In this document: positions 7,805-16,190 of the stretch, in pieces
Layout: each line of letters starts with the position of its first letter
Numbering within the stretch: position 1 is the stretch's first letter
Source: Streptomyces sp. IMTB 2501
Lineage (GTDB): Bacteria; Actinomycetota; Actinomycetes; Streptomycetales; Streptomycetaceae
Assembly: GCF_001953885.1 (NCBI RefSeq)
Contig: NZ_MQUS01000034.1
Span: 1 to 64,000, forward strand
Length of the DNA: 64,000 nucleotides
Direction: 5' to 3'
Notes under the pieces: generated by a model
Database searches by the model: none
What the model saw: only the letters and a program-made list of their open reading frames with translations
What the model was told of the DNA's origin: nothing
Translations under genes and position numbers: made by a program

Positions 7805-8242
7805 ATGGCGATTCGCACCGAAGTCGACGCGTCCCGGGCCATCGAGCCCAGCCGCCGGGACGAACCCGCGAGACGCGCGGTAACGGCACTCGGCCTCCTG
7901 GGCATCGCCCTGATCCACTTGCTCGACCTGCCCGGCAAGCTCAAGGAGACTCCCTACCTTGGAGCCGCGTACATCCTGCTCATCGTCGCGAGCGTGGCGG
8001 TGGCGGAGTATCTGATGCGGCGTCATGACCGCCGGGCCTGGCTGGCCGCAACCGTGCTCGCCGCAGCCGTACTCCTCGGTTACGTGGTCAACCGCAGCGT
8101 CGGTCTCCCGGGGGCCATGGACGACATCGGCAACTGGCTGGAACCGCTGGGGCTGGCCTCTATGTTCGTCGAGGCAGTCGTGGTGGTCATGGGGCTCTCG
8201 GGCCTCGTGGACTCGATGGCGCGCGGGTCCGCCGACGTCTGA
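7805..8242 (+). CDS. Four-helix membrane protein, unknown function
   Basis: 145 aa from ATG 7805 (GAAGGA at 7791-7796). A charged 25-residue N-terminus is followed by about four hydrophobic helices: ALGLLGIALIHLLDL, AAYILLIVASVAVAEYL, LAATVLAAAVLLGYVV and GLASMFVEAVVVVMGL. Similar short integral membrane proteins are common in Streptomyces redox islands; I cannot name a family. A gap of about 115 bp separates it from the electron-transfer operon, so it may have its own promoter. Confidence 0.75.
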   Translation: MAIRTEVDASRAIEPSRRDEPARRAVTALGLLGIALIHLLDLPGKLKETPYLGAAYILLIVASVAVAEYLMRRHDRRAWLAATVLAAAVLLGYVVNRSVGLPGAMDDIGNWLEPLGLASMFVEAVVVVMGLSGLVDSMARGSADV

Positions 8243-8283
8243 GCACCCACCTGACGCGCTGCCGGTTCGCTGGCGCGGCCGTG

Positions 8284-8922
8284 CTATCTGCTCCAGTTGG
8301 AGACCAGGTGGAGTCCGGCGAGCGCGACGACCAGCCCCCCGCCCAGCGCCACCGCCAACAGCGACCAGCGTCCGGCACGCCACGGGGCGGCGATCCCGTG
8401 GCGCGCCGGACGGCGGCGCAGGTCGGCGCCCACGAGACGGGGCAGGCGCCACAGGTAGGCGAGGACGTGCACGGCCATCACGGCGACCCAGCAGACGAAG
8501 CTGGCCTTGTGCAGCAGGAGCACCGGAACCGAGCCGGTGCCAGGGCCGAGCAGGGCCAGCGCCACTCCCGTGCCGAGAACGGCGATGCTCGTGGCGACGA
8601 CCAGCGGGCCGAGCACGCGCAACAGCGGTGCCGGCGGCCCCTTGCGGCGGTACGCGGACGATCCCGTGTAGTAGCGGTAGAACCGGTAGCCGGTCGATCC
8701 GATCTTGAGGCAGACCGGGCCGGTCAGCAGCAGCCCGACGAAGAAGTGCAGGGTGAGGAGTTGCCCGAGGAAGAGGATGGTGATGCCCTCGACGGCGAAC
8801 AGGACCAGCAGCACCGCGCCTGTCGCCGCGGTCAGCCGCTCGTTCCCCTCCGGCCCGCCGGGCGTCGTGCTGGTCCGCTTGAACGTGACGTCCACCGGTG
8901 TCCTGCCGCCGATCACAGTCAC
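8284..8922 (-). CDS. Cytochrome b-like integral membrane protein
   Basis: 212 aa from GTG 8922, chosen because AGGAGG lies 8 nt upstream; the open frame extends further without a site. Four main helices (AATGAVLLVLFAVEGITIL, LTLHFFVGLLLTGPV, RVLGPLVVATSIAVLGTGV, ASFVCWVAVMAVHVLAYL) and a C-terminal fifth (LAVALGGGLVVALAGLHL). Histidines recur inside helices (LTLHFF, LLHKAS, AVHVLAY, LAGLHL), a pattern of b-type heme proteins. It reads towards the upstream membrane-protein gene. Function is inferred only from topology and context. Confidence 0.7.
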   Translation of the reverse strand: MTVIGGRTPVDVTFKRTSTTPGGPEGNERLTAATGAVLLVLFAVEGITILFLGQLLTLHFFVGLLLTGPVCLKIGSTGYRFYRYYTGSSAYRRKGPPAPLLRVLGPLVVATSIAVLGTGVALALLGPGTGSVPVLLLHKASFVCWVAVMAVHVLAYLWRLPRLVGADLRRRPARHGIAAPWRAGRWSLLAVALGGGLVVALAGLHLVSNWSR

Positions 8923-9080
8923 TCGTCCGTCCTCCTGGTGATCAGGCCCCACCCGGCCCGGATGGCGGTGCTCTCGCTGCTCCCGCGCCGCGCGCTGGAG
9001 CGGGCAGAAGTATGACTGACGTGCGGTTAAAGACTGGATCACGTCCTCTAGATGAATGAGTCGAAGGGGTGTCGTCGCGG

Positions 9081-9991
9081 TCAGTGATCGAAGGCGATTA
9101 GAGATCGCCTGACGGGTTGACCGGTCTTGTCGTTCGGCCAGATCGCGGCGGTGAGCGCCAGGACGCGCGTCAGGACGCGGACGATCACTCCGGCCGGAGT
9201 GCGCCCGCCGTGTCGTTCGAGGTCGAGCTGCCCTTTGAAGGTCTGGTTGATCGACTCGATGACCTGCCGTAGCGGCTTGAACAGGCGTGCCCCGGCTCGT
9301 TCGGGTTCGCCCTTTCGGGCCGGGCGCAGCAGCTTCAGGTGTCGCTCTGTGAGGTCGCGCTCGAAGTCGCGGCCGTAGTAGTTCTTGTCGCCGGTGATCG
9401 TCTGCCTCGGACGGGCGGTGGCGATGTCGGGTGCGGCATCGAGCATCCCGCGCAGGGTCTCGCGTTCGTCGGCCCTCGCGCCGGTGAGCGCGAACAGGAC
9501 AGGCAGTCCGCCCAGCGTGCAGACCAAGTGCAGGCGCAGGCCCCAGAAGTATCGGGAGTGCGACGCGCAGTAGCCGTACTCGGCCCAGCCGGCAAGGTCG
9601 GAGCGTTTGGCGGTCTCATGTGAGCAGCCGCAGCCAAGCGGGGTGGAATCGACCACCCAGACGTCGTCGCTCCACAGCCAGGTGTCCTGTGCCAGCATCC
9701 TGATCAGGTGTTTGATCAGCTCGGATGCGTTGCGGAGCCGCTTGTTGTACCCGGACTGCTGGGGCAGGTACGGGAACAGGCGGCGGAAGTCCCGGTTCGC
9801 GCGCCGTAGCCACCGCCGCTCCGAGGTGTAGCCGAGCAGCGCCGGCATCACGGCGAGGGTGACCAGCTCGGCGTCACTGAGCGTGGGCGCGATCCCGACC
9901 GCCGGGCGCCACGGAGCCAGATGCGGCGAAGCCTTCAGCTGTCGATCCTGACATAGAGTGCCGTTGCGAGGGTGTCCAAGTCAGTCTTCAC
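9081..9991 (-). mobile_element. IS982-family insertion sequence, degenerate
   Basis: Transposase-coding part of an IS982-type element; see the transposase entry. No convincing terminal inverted repeats or target duplication could be fixed at either end, so the element boundaries are those of its coding remnant. Confidence 0.75.
9081..9991 (-). pseudogene. IS982-family transposase with frameshift
   Basis: The main frame (9940 down to 9081) carries IS982 signatures: LKASPHLAPWRP, LSDAELVTLAVM, LFPYLPQQSGYNKRLR, VVDSTPL, ITGDKNYYG and INQTFKGQ. The expected N-terminus, VKTDLDTLATALYVRID, lies in another frame and starts at GTG 9991; it stops after Ser at 9938-9940. Adding one base between the GAC codon and AGCTG (near 9940/9941) would join them as ID-E-LKASP. 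This looks like a single-base deletion, although programmed frameshifting is not excluded. The catalytic region appears intact, so the inactivation may be recent. Confidence 0.8.
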
Positions 9992-10172
9992 ACACCGACA
10001 TCGGACGCCCTCGCGCCATCTCCGCAGGCGATCCCTTGGACTCGGATGGCGTGCGGGCAACGGGTGTCGGCGGCTGGCCGGTCGAAGCCGAAGGTCTCCA
10101 TCCCCCGTGCGGGGGAGCCGAGTTGGACTTGCGCATGATTCGGCGGGGCGGACCGCGCGACAGCATGGGGCC

Positions 10173-10691
10173 ATGGTCACGTTTGAGACACCGACAGCCG
10201 TTGCCACCTCCGAGAGTCAGCCCCCTGCCCGTTGGGTGGTCCGAGTCACGCACATTGCGGCACTCACTGCTGTGCCGTCCGGGATCTGGCGGATCGCGAT
10301 GGGGGTCGGCATACCGGTGGGATTCAACACCACGGGATTGGACATCCCCGGCTGGTTCAGCGTCATGTGCATCGCGATGAGCCTGGGTACCGAAGGGCTC
10401 ACGTTGCTCACACTTGGGCTGGTCAAGCCCTGGGGCGAGGTGGTGCCGGGCTGGATCCCGCTGATCGGGGGGAAGCGCGTCGCGCCGCTGGCGGCGGTGA
10501 TTCCGGCGTTGCTCGGCGCGGCCGTTGTGATGCTGTTGACGATCCCCCGGGCAGGCGGCTTCGGAGGGGCCCAGGGAGCCCCGACCGGGCCGGCACTCGT
10601 CGTGATGGACGCCTGTTACGCACCACTGCTGCTATGGGGACCACTGCTCGTGATCGTCACGATCTCCTACTACCGGCGGCGCCTGAACTGA
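10173..10691 (+). CDS. Conserved-looking membrane protein, unknown function
   Basis: 172 aa from ATG 10173, with no strong ribosome-binding site. About four helices: WVVRVTHIAALTAVPSGIW, FSVMCIAMSLGTEGLTLLTL, VAPLAAVIPALLGAAVVMLL and YAPLLLWGPLLVIVTISYY, ending in basic YRRRLN. No known domain. It sits between a broken transposase and a ferredoxin relic in a region with signs of insertion and decay. Upstream, at 10102-10115, is the short palindrome CCCCCGTGCGGGGG. Confidence 0.7.
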   Translation: MVTFETPTAVATSESQPPARWVVRVTHIAALTAVPSGIWRIAMGVGIPVGFNTTGLDIPGWFSVMCIAMSLGTEGLTLLTLGLVKPWGEVVPGWIPLIGGKRVAPLAAVIPALLGAAVVMLLTIPRAGGFGGAQGAPTGPALVVMDACYAPLLLWGPLLVIVTISYYRRRLN

Positions 10692-10712
10692 GCAGGCGCC
10701 GTCTTGCGACCC

Positions 10713-10802
10713 TCCCGTAGCCCACTCATCGAGCTCGATGAGTTCGAGCAGTAGTCCGGCGCACAGGCCATAGCCGTCGCAGGCGATGCGCTCGATCCCG
10801 AG
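10713..10802 (-). pseudogene. Ferredoxin gene remnant
   Basis: The reverse strand encodes LGIERIACDGYGLCAGLL followed by LELIELDEW, closely matching the N-terminal half of the ferredoxin at 7105-7317 (INRITCTGQGLCAELL and PELIDLDEW). After DEW the match ends, there is no third Cys, and no start with a ribosome-binding site is present. It is a truncated relic, suggesting that a second ferredoxin-containing locus once existed here. Confidence 0.65.
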
Positions 10803-11319
10803 CGAATGCGTGCGAGCCACGGCTTCACGCGCGCGATGCGTTAGAGCGAGCGCCCCAGAGCCCCTGTACTCGCCGTACACGGCTGGCCGACGGCCTCTTC
10901 TCGGCCGACCTCCGGGCAGAACGGACGCAGCACACATGAGGACGGGAAACCGCGTGAACACGTGAGAACCAAGGAGGGGTGTCTTCCCAGGCCAGATACG
11001 CCGCAGTCGACGTTTCCGCAGGTCACAGACCCGCCCAAGGAATACTTCTCAAGCGGGTATCGAGGCGGGAACTCTGCAAAGGCATTTGAGGAGGGCAGCG
11101 CAGGAGAATCTTCATTGCCTCCGCACCGGGCCCGGCCCCTCCACTCGGCCGCACTCGGCCGAACGTGACCGCCCATTGGGCCTCCACCGTCCTCGGACCG
11201 CCTACGTTGCCACAGGAGTGTGCATCTGCAAGCTGACGTGTCGGGGGCATCCCGCACCCCGCAGGTGCAGCACCGCGACGGAGCAGTCGAGCTCCCGCAC
11301 AGCATCCCCGCGTGGGTTC

Positions 11320-11337
11320 GTGCCCAAAGCGTGCCCA
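11320..11337 (+). repeat. 18-bp repeat, left copy (possible integrase arm site)
   Basis: GTGCCCAAAGCGTGCCCA, itself containing two GTGCCC half-sites. A second copy, differing at the AAA/TTC spacer and the last base, lies at 11553-11570. The two flank the tRNA-derived core, a layout typical of tyrosine-integrase arm sites. Confidence 0.5.
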
Positions 11338-11445
11338 TAGCACCGGACAACCACGGTGAACAACGGGGCGAAGCCAGCTCTCGAAGCCATGCTGGAGGCA
11401 ACGTATCCGCAGGTCAGAGGCTGCGCAGCCACCCCAAGCGCCATC

Positions 11446-11486
11446 GCTTCCCAAGCTGAGAGCGCGAGTTCGATTCTCGTCACCCG
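11446..11486 (+). other. 3' fragment of tRNA-Gly(CCC), probable attachment-site core
   Basis: From the anticodon stem and loop (GCTTCCCAAGC) through the T arm (CGAGTTCGATTCTCG) to CACCCG, the sequence matches the 3' part of Streptomyces tRNA-Gly(CCC) as I remember it, with one difference. No 5' half or CCA-proximal end is present. Integrating elements leave such duplicated tRNA 3' ends as att sites. The full tRNA gene is not in this window. Confidence 0.7.
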
Positions 11487-11552
11487 TCACAGCGTGGAAC
11501 TCGACGTCAGCAGCCTGGAGTTCGTTGCTCATCTAAACCTTTTCGGACCTCT

Positions 11553-11570
11553 GTGCCCTTCGCGTGCCCT
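11553..11570 (+). repeat. 18-bp repeat, right copy (possible integrase arm site)
   Basis: GTGCCCTTCGCGTGCCCT, partner of the copy at 11320-11337, on the other side of the tRNA-Gly-derived core and in the same orientation. Confidence 0.5.
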
Positions 11571-11686
11571 AATTCGCGCCAGGCCGCCGCGGCGTACGGC
11601 GGCCCGCTGGCAAAACTCCGGAAGGCCGCAGCGCCGCCTCGCGCCCTGCCGTAGCGTGGCCTCACGATCACCGCGGGATGGGGGCC

Positions 11687-12190
11687 ATGGAACCGAGAAG
11701 CGCCGGCGCCGCCGGGAAGGACTTCCCGTACACGCTGGACACCACGTGCCACATCGAAGTCCACGAGGACGGCCGAGTCACCCAGGGCGCGGGACCCGAA
11801 GCCCATCAACGCGCAGTCGCTGGAGCATCCCGCCTCTTCGCGGTCTGGCCCGGACAGTGGCGAAGCGACCTCTTCGCCATCGATGACCTGGACGAGTTCG
11901 CGCGGGCACACGGCATCGTCCACGACGAGGAGCGAACCGGCCTTGCCGACCACGTCCACGACGTCCACTGGAGCCTGGCGGACGGTGAGCAGAATCCCCG
12001 CAGCCAGTACGTGAGCATTGACCTACGCCTCGCCTGCGGATGTTCCGTCAAGGACCGTCGCACCTTCGCCGCGCAGATGAGAGAGCAACACGGTTGGGAC
12101 CTGGCGGTCACTGGCGGCTGGGGTTACCACACGGACGCGAGCGGCACCACGTACACGTTCCGTGCCCGCCGCAAGAGCCTCAGTTCCTGA
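11687..12190 (+). CDS. Hypothetical protein
   Basis: 167 aa from ATG 11687; ATG 11678 in the same frame is equally possible. Soluble, acidic and His-rich, with VHDVHW and two cysteines in LACGCSV. No membrane helix, signal peptide or domain that I recognise. It lies between the tRNA-Gly fragment and the heptamer array, so it could be leftover cargo of an integrated element. Codon usage is compatible with a real gene. Confidence 0.6.
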   Translation: MEPRSAGAAGKDFPYTLDTTCHIEVHEDGRVTQGAGPEAHQRAVAGASRLFAVWPGQWRSDLFAIDDLDEFARAHGIVHDEERTGLADHVHDVHWSLADGEQNPRSQYVSIDLRLACGCSVKDRRTFAAQMREQHGWDLAVTGGWGYHTDASGTTYTFRARRKSLSS

Positions 12191-12332
12191 GCGAGCACTT
12201 TCGAAACACCGAGAAGTGAGCTTGGGCCGGGGGCACACCTGAGAGCCGCGGGCTCTGGCAGAAGGAGCCCTCCGCCCTTCGGCATCCTGATGGACCGACG
12301 CACTACTCATCACCTGACACCCCATCAGAACG

Positions 12333-12370
12333 AGCGTCAAATGAGCGTCACAAGCGTCATTTCAGCGTCA
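12333..12370 (+). repeat. Four direct AGCGTCA repeats
   Basis: AGCGTCA begins at 12333, 12344, 12353 and 12364, with spacings of 11, 9 and 11 bp, so all copies lie nearly on one DNA face. The array sits about 56 bp beyond the 3' end of the RNA methyltransferase gene, at the boundary between accessory and core DNA. Possible roles are integrase arm sites or a regulator operator. Confidence 0.7.
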
Positions 12371-12425
12371 AGATATCGCCCGTAACGCCCACACCGCACA
12401 TAATGCGCACGCGCAAAACCGCAGG

Positions 12426-13754
12426 TCAGGAGCCCTTCGCGGCTGGTTCGAGGATGGCGACACACTCCACGTGATGCGTCATCGGAAACAGATCGAACGC
12501 CCGCAGCGTCCGCACCCGATAGCCGCCCTCCCGGAAGTACCCCAAGTCCCTGGCCAGCGCAGCGGGATCGCAGGCGACGTAGGCAATGCGGCGGGCGGCC
12601 AGGGAGGTGAGGTGGGCGACCGTCTGGCGGCCGGCGCCGGCGCGGGGCGGGTCGAGGACGATCAGGTCGACCTCGGTGATGCCCGTGCGCGGCAGGACCG
12701 ACTCGACCTTGCCCTGTTCGACGCGGACCCGGGGGAAGTCGGCGAGGTTGTGCCGGGCGTCCTCGACGGCCCGCTTGCCGGACTCGATGCCGAGGACCGC
12801 GCCGTTCTCGCCGAGCCGGTCGGCGAGGGCGCCGGCGAAGAGGCCGACTCCGCAGTAGAGGTCCAGGGCCATCTCGCCCTTGCGCGGCAGGAGGCCCTGC
12901 ATGACCGCCGTCACCAGCGTGTCCGCCGCCTTCGGGTGGACCTGCCAGAAGCCGCCGCCTCCGACGCGGTGGGTGCGGCCGTCCGCGCGTTCGCGGACGA
13001 ACGGGCGGCCGTGGACGCGGTGCACGCCGCCGGACTTCTCGTCGACCCGCAGGACCGAGACCGGCTTGTCCAGTTCGACCAGGGGGAGGCGGCCGCCGGG
13101 GCGCGGGGTCAGGATGACCTGGCGGTCCTGTGAGCCCGTCGCCGCGATCGCCTCGACCGACTCCATGCCGGTCCAGTCCCGCCGCTCGATGCCCAGCTCG
13201 CTGACGCCCTCCGCCGCGATCATGCAGTGGTCGATGCGCTCGACCTCGTGCGAGCGGTGCCGGCGCAGGCCCGCGTGGCCCTCCGCGTCGACGGCGTACT
13301 GGACCCGGGTGCGCCACTGCGGGACCTGGCCCGCGGGCAGCTTGTCCCCCTCGGCCGGCATCACCGTGCCGTCCCAGCCGGCCTCCTCGGGCGTGAGGCC
13401 CGCGAGCCGCTTGAGCTGCTCTGCGATCACCTCGCCCTTCAGCCGGCGCTGGGCGCCCGGCTTGGCGTGCTGCCAGTCGCAGCCGCCGCAGCGGCCGGGG
13501 CCCGCGAAGGGGCAGGGAGCCTCGATGCGGTCCTTGGAGGCCTCCAGGATCCGTACGGCGTCCGCGCGCAGGAAGCGGGCGCCCTCCTCGCCCTCGGTCA
13601 CCTTCGCCACCACCCGCTCGCCCGGCAGCGCGTGCCGGACGAACAGCACCTGGCCCTCGGCCGTACGGGCGATGCAGTGGCCGCCGTGGGCGACGGGGCC
13701 GATCTCGACCTCGTACTCCTCGCCCACCAGAGACTTCGTCGGTTCTGCCTGCAT
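12426..13754 (-). CDS. TrmA/RumA-family RNA (uracil-5-)-methyltransferase
   Basis: 442 aa from ATG 13754. A TRAM RNA-binding domain (EYEVEIGPVAHGGHCIAR) is followed by cluster cysteines at about 81, 89 and 92 (CPFAGPGRCGGC), the SAM-binding motif DLYCGVGLFAGALAD, the substrate motif VLDPPRAGAG and the catalytic Cys in YVACDPAALARDLGYF. These enzymes methylate C5 of specific uridines in rRNA or tRNA; the target cannot be fixed from sequence. The gene lies downstream of the APC permease on the same strand, separated by a repeat array and a hairpin. Confidence 0.92.
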   Translation of the reverse strand: MQAEPTKSLVGEEYEVEIGPVAHGGHCIARTAEGQVLFVRHALPGERVVAKVTEGEEGARFLRADAVRILEASKDRIEAPCPFAGPGRCGGCDWQHAKPGAQRRLKGEVIAEQLKRLAGLTPEEAGWDGTVMPAEGDKLPAGQVPQWRTRVQYAVDAEGHAGLRRHRSHEVERIDHCMIAAEGVSELGIERRDWTGMESVEAIAATGSQDRQVILTPRPGGRLPLVELDKPVSVLRVDEKSGGVHRVHGRPFVRERADGRTHRVGGGGFWQVHPKAADTLVTAVMQGLLPRKGEMALDLYCGVGLFAGALADRLGENGAVLGIESGKRAVEDARHNLADFPRVRVEQGKVESVLPRTGITEVDLIVLDPPRAGAGRQTVAHLTSLAARRIAYVACDPAALARDLGYFREGGYRVRTLRAFDLFPMTHHVECVAILEPAAKGS

Positions 13755-13797
13755 GGCGGGGTGACTCCAGATCCAGAAAGGGAAACGGCCGCAAACC

Positions 13798-13820
13798 GGT
13801 GGGCCGGACAACAGCCCACC
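13798..13820 (-). terminator. Hairpin upstream of the methyltransferase gene
   Basis: GGTGGGC at 13798-13804 pairs with GCCCACC at 13814-13820 across a 9-nt loop. It may end the permease transcript or lie in the methyltransferase leader. No U-tract. Confidence 0.4.
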
Positions 13821-13844
13821 AGTCTACGGCCTCGCCGGCCCGCC

Positions 13845-13996
13845 TCAGTCCTTGGCCGCCGGCGGGTCAGTCCTTCGCCGGCGACCGCTCAGTCCTGGGC
13901 CGCAGGCATCTCAGACCTCGCCGCCGATGACTTGGACCTACGCCGGCGACGGCTCGGTCTTCGGCGCCGACGCCTCAGTCCTTCGCCCCCGACGGC
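13845..13996 (-). repeat. Degenerate 21-22 bp tandem repeat at permease 3' end
   Basis: Seven units begin at 13845, 13867, 13889, 13911, 13933, 13954 and 13975 (consensus start TCAGTCCTTCGCCGGCGAC). The 13975 unit contains the APC permease stop codon and its last Lys-Asp codons, so the array consists of copies of the coding 3' end placed beyond the stop. The first three units are best conserved. Confidence 0.75.
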
Positions 13997-16029
13997 TGCT
14001 TGGGGCGCTCCACGGCCGGGCCGCGGCGCACCGCGCCCGGTGCACTCCACTCCTGCCGCTTGCGGGCGCGCAGCTTGGCCGCCTCCGAGGAGGCCAGCTG
14101 GTAGGGCACGGAGGTGACCATCACGCCGGGTGTGAACAGCAGGCGGCCCTTCAGGCGCAGGGCGCTCTGGTTGTGCAGCAGATGCTCGTACCAGTGGCCC
14201 ACCACGTACTCGGGGATGATCACCGAGACCGCGTCGCGCGGGGACTCCTTGCGCAGGCTCTTGACGTACTCGATCACCGGGCGGGTGACCTCGCGGTACG
14301 GCGAGTCCAGCACCTTCAGCGGTACGTCGATGCCGCGCCGCTCCCATTCCTCGCGCAGCATCTTGGTCTCGGCCGCGTCGACGTTGACCGTCAGCGCCTC
14401 CAGGGTGTCCGAGCGCATCAGCTTGGCGTAGGCCAGGGCGCGGAGGGTGGGGCGGTGGATCTTCGAGATCAGTACCACCGAGTGGACGCGGGACGGGCGG
14501 ACCAGGTCGTCGTCGTCCGGCTCCTCGGGAGCCGCGATCTCCTCGGCGACTCCGTCGTAGTGCTTCCGGATCGCGGTCATCGTCGCGTAGAAGATGCACA
14601 TGCCGAGCAGGGCCACCCAGGCGCCGTGCGTGAACTTCGTGACCAGGACGACGACCAGCACGAGGCCGGTGAAGAAGGCACCGAACGCGTTGATCGCGCG
14701 GGAGCGGATCATGTGGCTGCGCTTGGCCGGGTCCTTCTCGACCGCCAGGTGCCGGTTCCAGTGCCGGACCATGCCGGTCTGGCTGAGCGTGAAGGACACG
14801 AACACGCCGACGATGTACAGCTGGATGAGGCGGGTCGAGTCGGCGCCGTAGAGGAACGTCAGCAGGGTCGCCGCGCCGGCCAGCAGCACGATGCCGTTGG
14901 AGAAGGCGAGGCGGTCACCGCGGGTGTGCAGCTGACGCGGCAGGTAGCGGTCCTGGGCGAGGATCGAGCCGAGCAGCGGGAAGCCGTTGTACGCCGTGTT
15001 CGCGGCCAGGAACAGGACCAGGGCCGTGGCCGCGGCCAGGACGACGAACAGGAAGCTGCCCTTGCCGAAGACCGCCTCGGCGACCTGCGAGATCACCGGG
15101 TTCTGGACATAGCCGGAGCCCAGCGGGTGGCCGTTGTGGATCAGGTCGGTGGCCGGGTTCTCGGCCATGCGGACCTTGGTCGTCATGGCGAGGGCGATGA
15201 TCCCGCAGAACATGGTGACGGCGAGCCCGCCCATCAGCGCGAGCGTGGTCGCCGCGTTCTTCGACTTGGGCTTGCGGAAGGCCGGGACGCCGTTGGAGAT
15301 GGCCTCGACGCCGGTGAGCGCGGCACAGCCGGACGAGAAGGCCCGCAGCAGGAGGAAGACGAGGGCGAAGCCCGCGAGGCCCTGGTGCTCGGCGTTGATG
15401 TGGTAGTCGGCGGTCGGTGCGCGCATGGTGTCGCCGAGGGCCAGGCCCCGGAACGCACCCCACGCGATCATGATGAAGACGCCGCCGACGAACACGTACG
15501 TCGGGATCGCGAAGAGCTTGCCGGACTCCTTCACGCCGCGCAGGTTCATCAGCGTCAGCAGCACGATCACCGCGATCGCGCACAGCACCTTGTGCTCGAC
15601 CACGAACGGGATCGCGGAGCCGAGGTTCTCGATGCCGGAGGCGATGGAGACGGCGACGGTGAGGACGTAGTCCACCAGCAGGGCGCTGGCCACGGTCAGG
15701 CCCGCCTTGGGGCCCAGGTTGGTGGTGGCGACCTCGTAGTCGCCGCCGCCGCTCGGGTAGGCGTGGACGTTCTGCCGGTAGGAGGCGACCACGGTGAACA
15801 TCAGCACGACGACCGCAACGGCGATCCAGGGGCTGAAGTGGTATGCCGACACGCCCGCGATGGACAGGACCAGCAGCACCTCGCCCGGTGCGTAGGCGAC
15901 GGAGGACAGCGGGTCGGAGGCGAAGACGGGGAGTGCGATGCGCTTCGGCAGGAGCGTTTCGCCCAGCCGGTCACTGCGCAGTGCGCGCCCGATCAGGATC
16001 CGTTTGGGCACGTCGGTCAGTTTGGACAC
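13975..16029 (-). CDS. APC-superfamily permease with C-terminal cytosolic domain
   Basis: 684 aa from GTG 16029. Roughly 12 helices begin at LPVFASDPLSSVAYAPGE, a signature of the amino acid/potassium (KUP-like) APC branch, with YPSGGGDYEVA, SIASGIENLGSA and SSGCAALTGVEAISNGVPAF. A soluble tail of about 170 residues follows (VHSVVLISKIHRPTLRAL through SVIIPEYVVGHWYEHLL) and resembles a universal-stress-like fold. Substrate is undetermined; the TrkA and kdpDE genes nearby make potassium a possibility. The start lacks a close ribosome-binding site, and TACGAT about 9 nt upstream would suit leaderless transcription. Confidence 0.85.
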   Translation of the reverse strand: MSKLTDVPKRILIGRALRSDRLGETLLPKRIALPVFASDPLSSVAYAPGEVLLVLSIAGVSAYHFSPWIAVAVVVLMFTVVASYRQNVHAYPSGGGDYEVATTNLGPKAGLTVASALLVDYVLTVAVSIASGIENLGSAIPFVVEHKVLCAIAVIVLLTLMNLRGVKESGKLFAIPTYVFVGGVFIMIAWGAFRGLALGDTMRAPTADYHINAEHQGLAGFALVFLLLRAFSSGCAALTGVEAISNGVPAFRKPKSKNAATTLALMGGLAVTMFCGIIALAMTTKVRMAENPATDLIHNGHPLGSGYVQNPVISQVAEAVFGKGSFLFVVLAAATALVLFLAANTAYNGFPLLGSILAQDRYLPRQLHTRGDRLAFSNGIVLLAGAATLLTFLYGADSTRLIQLYIVGVFVSFTLSQTGMVRHWNRHLAVEKDPAKRSHMIRSRAINAFGAFFTGLVLVVVLVTKFTHGAWVALLGMCIFYATMTAIRKHYDGVAEEIAAPEEPDDDDLVRPSRVHSVVLISKIHRPTLRALAYAKLMRSDTLEALTVNVDAAETKMLREEWERRGIDVPLKVLDSPYREVTRPVIEYVKSLRKESPRDAVSVIIPEYVVGHWYEHLLHNQSALRLKGRLLFTPGVMVTSVPYQLASSEAAKLRARKRQEWSAPGAVRRGPAVERPKQPSGAKD

Positions 16030-16190
16030 GACAGAGGATCGTATGCCTTCCCTCCGGAGCCGGCCCACCCGGTGTCTGAGATCTGCCTCACGAGTGAAAT
16101 CAGGGGCGCATGCAACTGCGGATTCCGTGGTCCGCGCGCTCCCCGTGCCTAGATGGCAGACCCCGCCCGTCATCGCACCTCGGAGGTCCC

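Larger units (their letters stand above)
10803..11686. other. Gene-poor region of about 880 bp
   Basis: No convincing gene on either strand: frames are short, lack ribosome-binding sites and have unusual composition for this genome. It holds the tRNA-Gly fragment at 11446-11486 and two related 18-bp repeats around it. I read it as a decayed integration site. Confidence 0.55.

Noticed and set aside
9103..10033. GATCGCCTG (9103-9111) and its inverse at 10025-10033 as IS982 terminal repeats
   Set aside because: The left copy lies inside the transposase coding end, so it cannot be the outer terminus; 9 bp can occur by chance.
11023..11532. Minus-strand ORF containing GDENRTRALSLGS
   Set aside because: That peptide is the well-known artefact of translating the complement of tRNA-Gly; it supports the tRNA fragment instead.
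13852..16152. Long plus-strand open frame (about 766 codons) opposite the APC permease
   Set aside because: It is the antisense frame of a real gene in high-GC DNA: His/Arg/Asp-rich, no family features, no ribosome-binding site. Similar long shadows opposite parC (50074-52725), kdpD and the Pat-like gene were discarded for the same reason.
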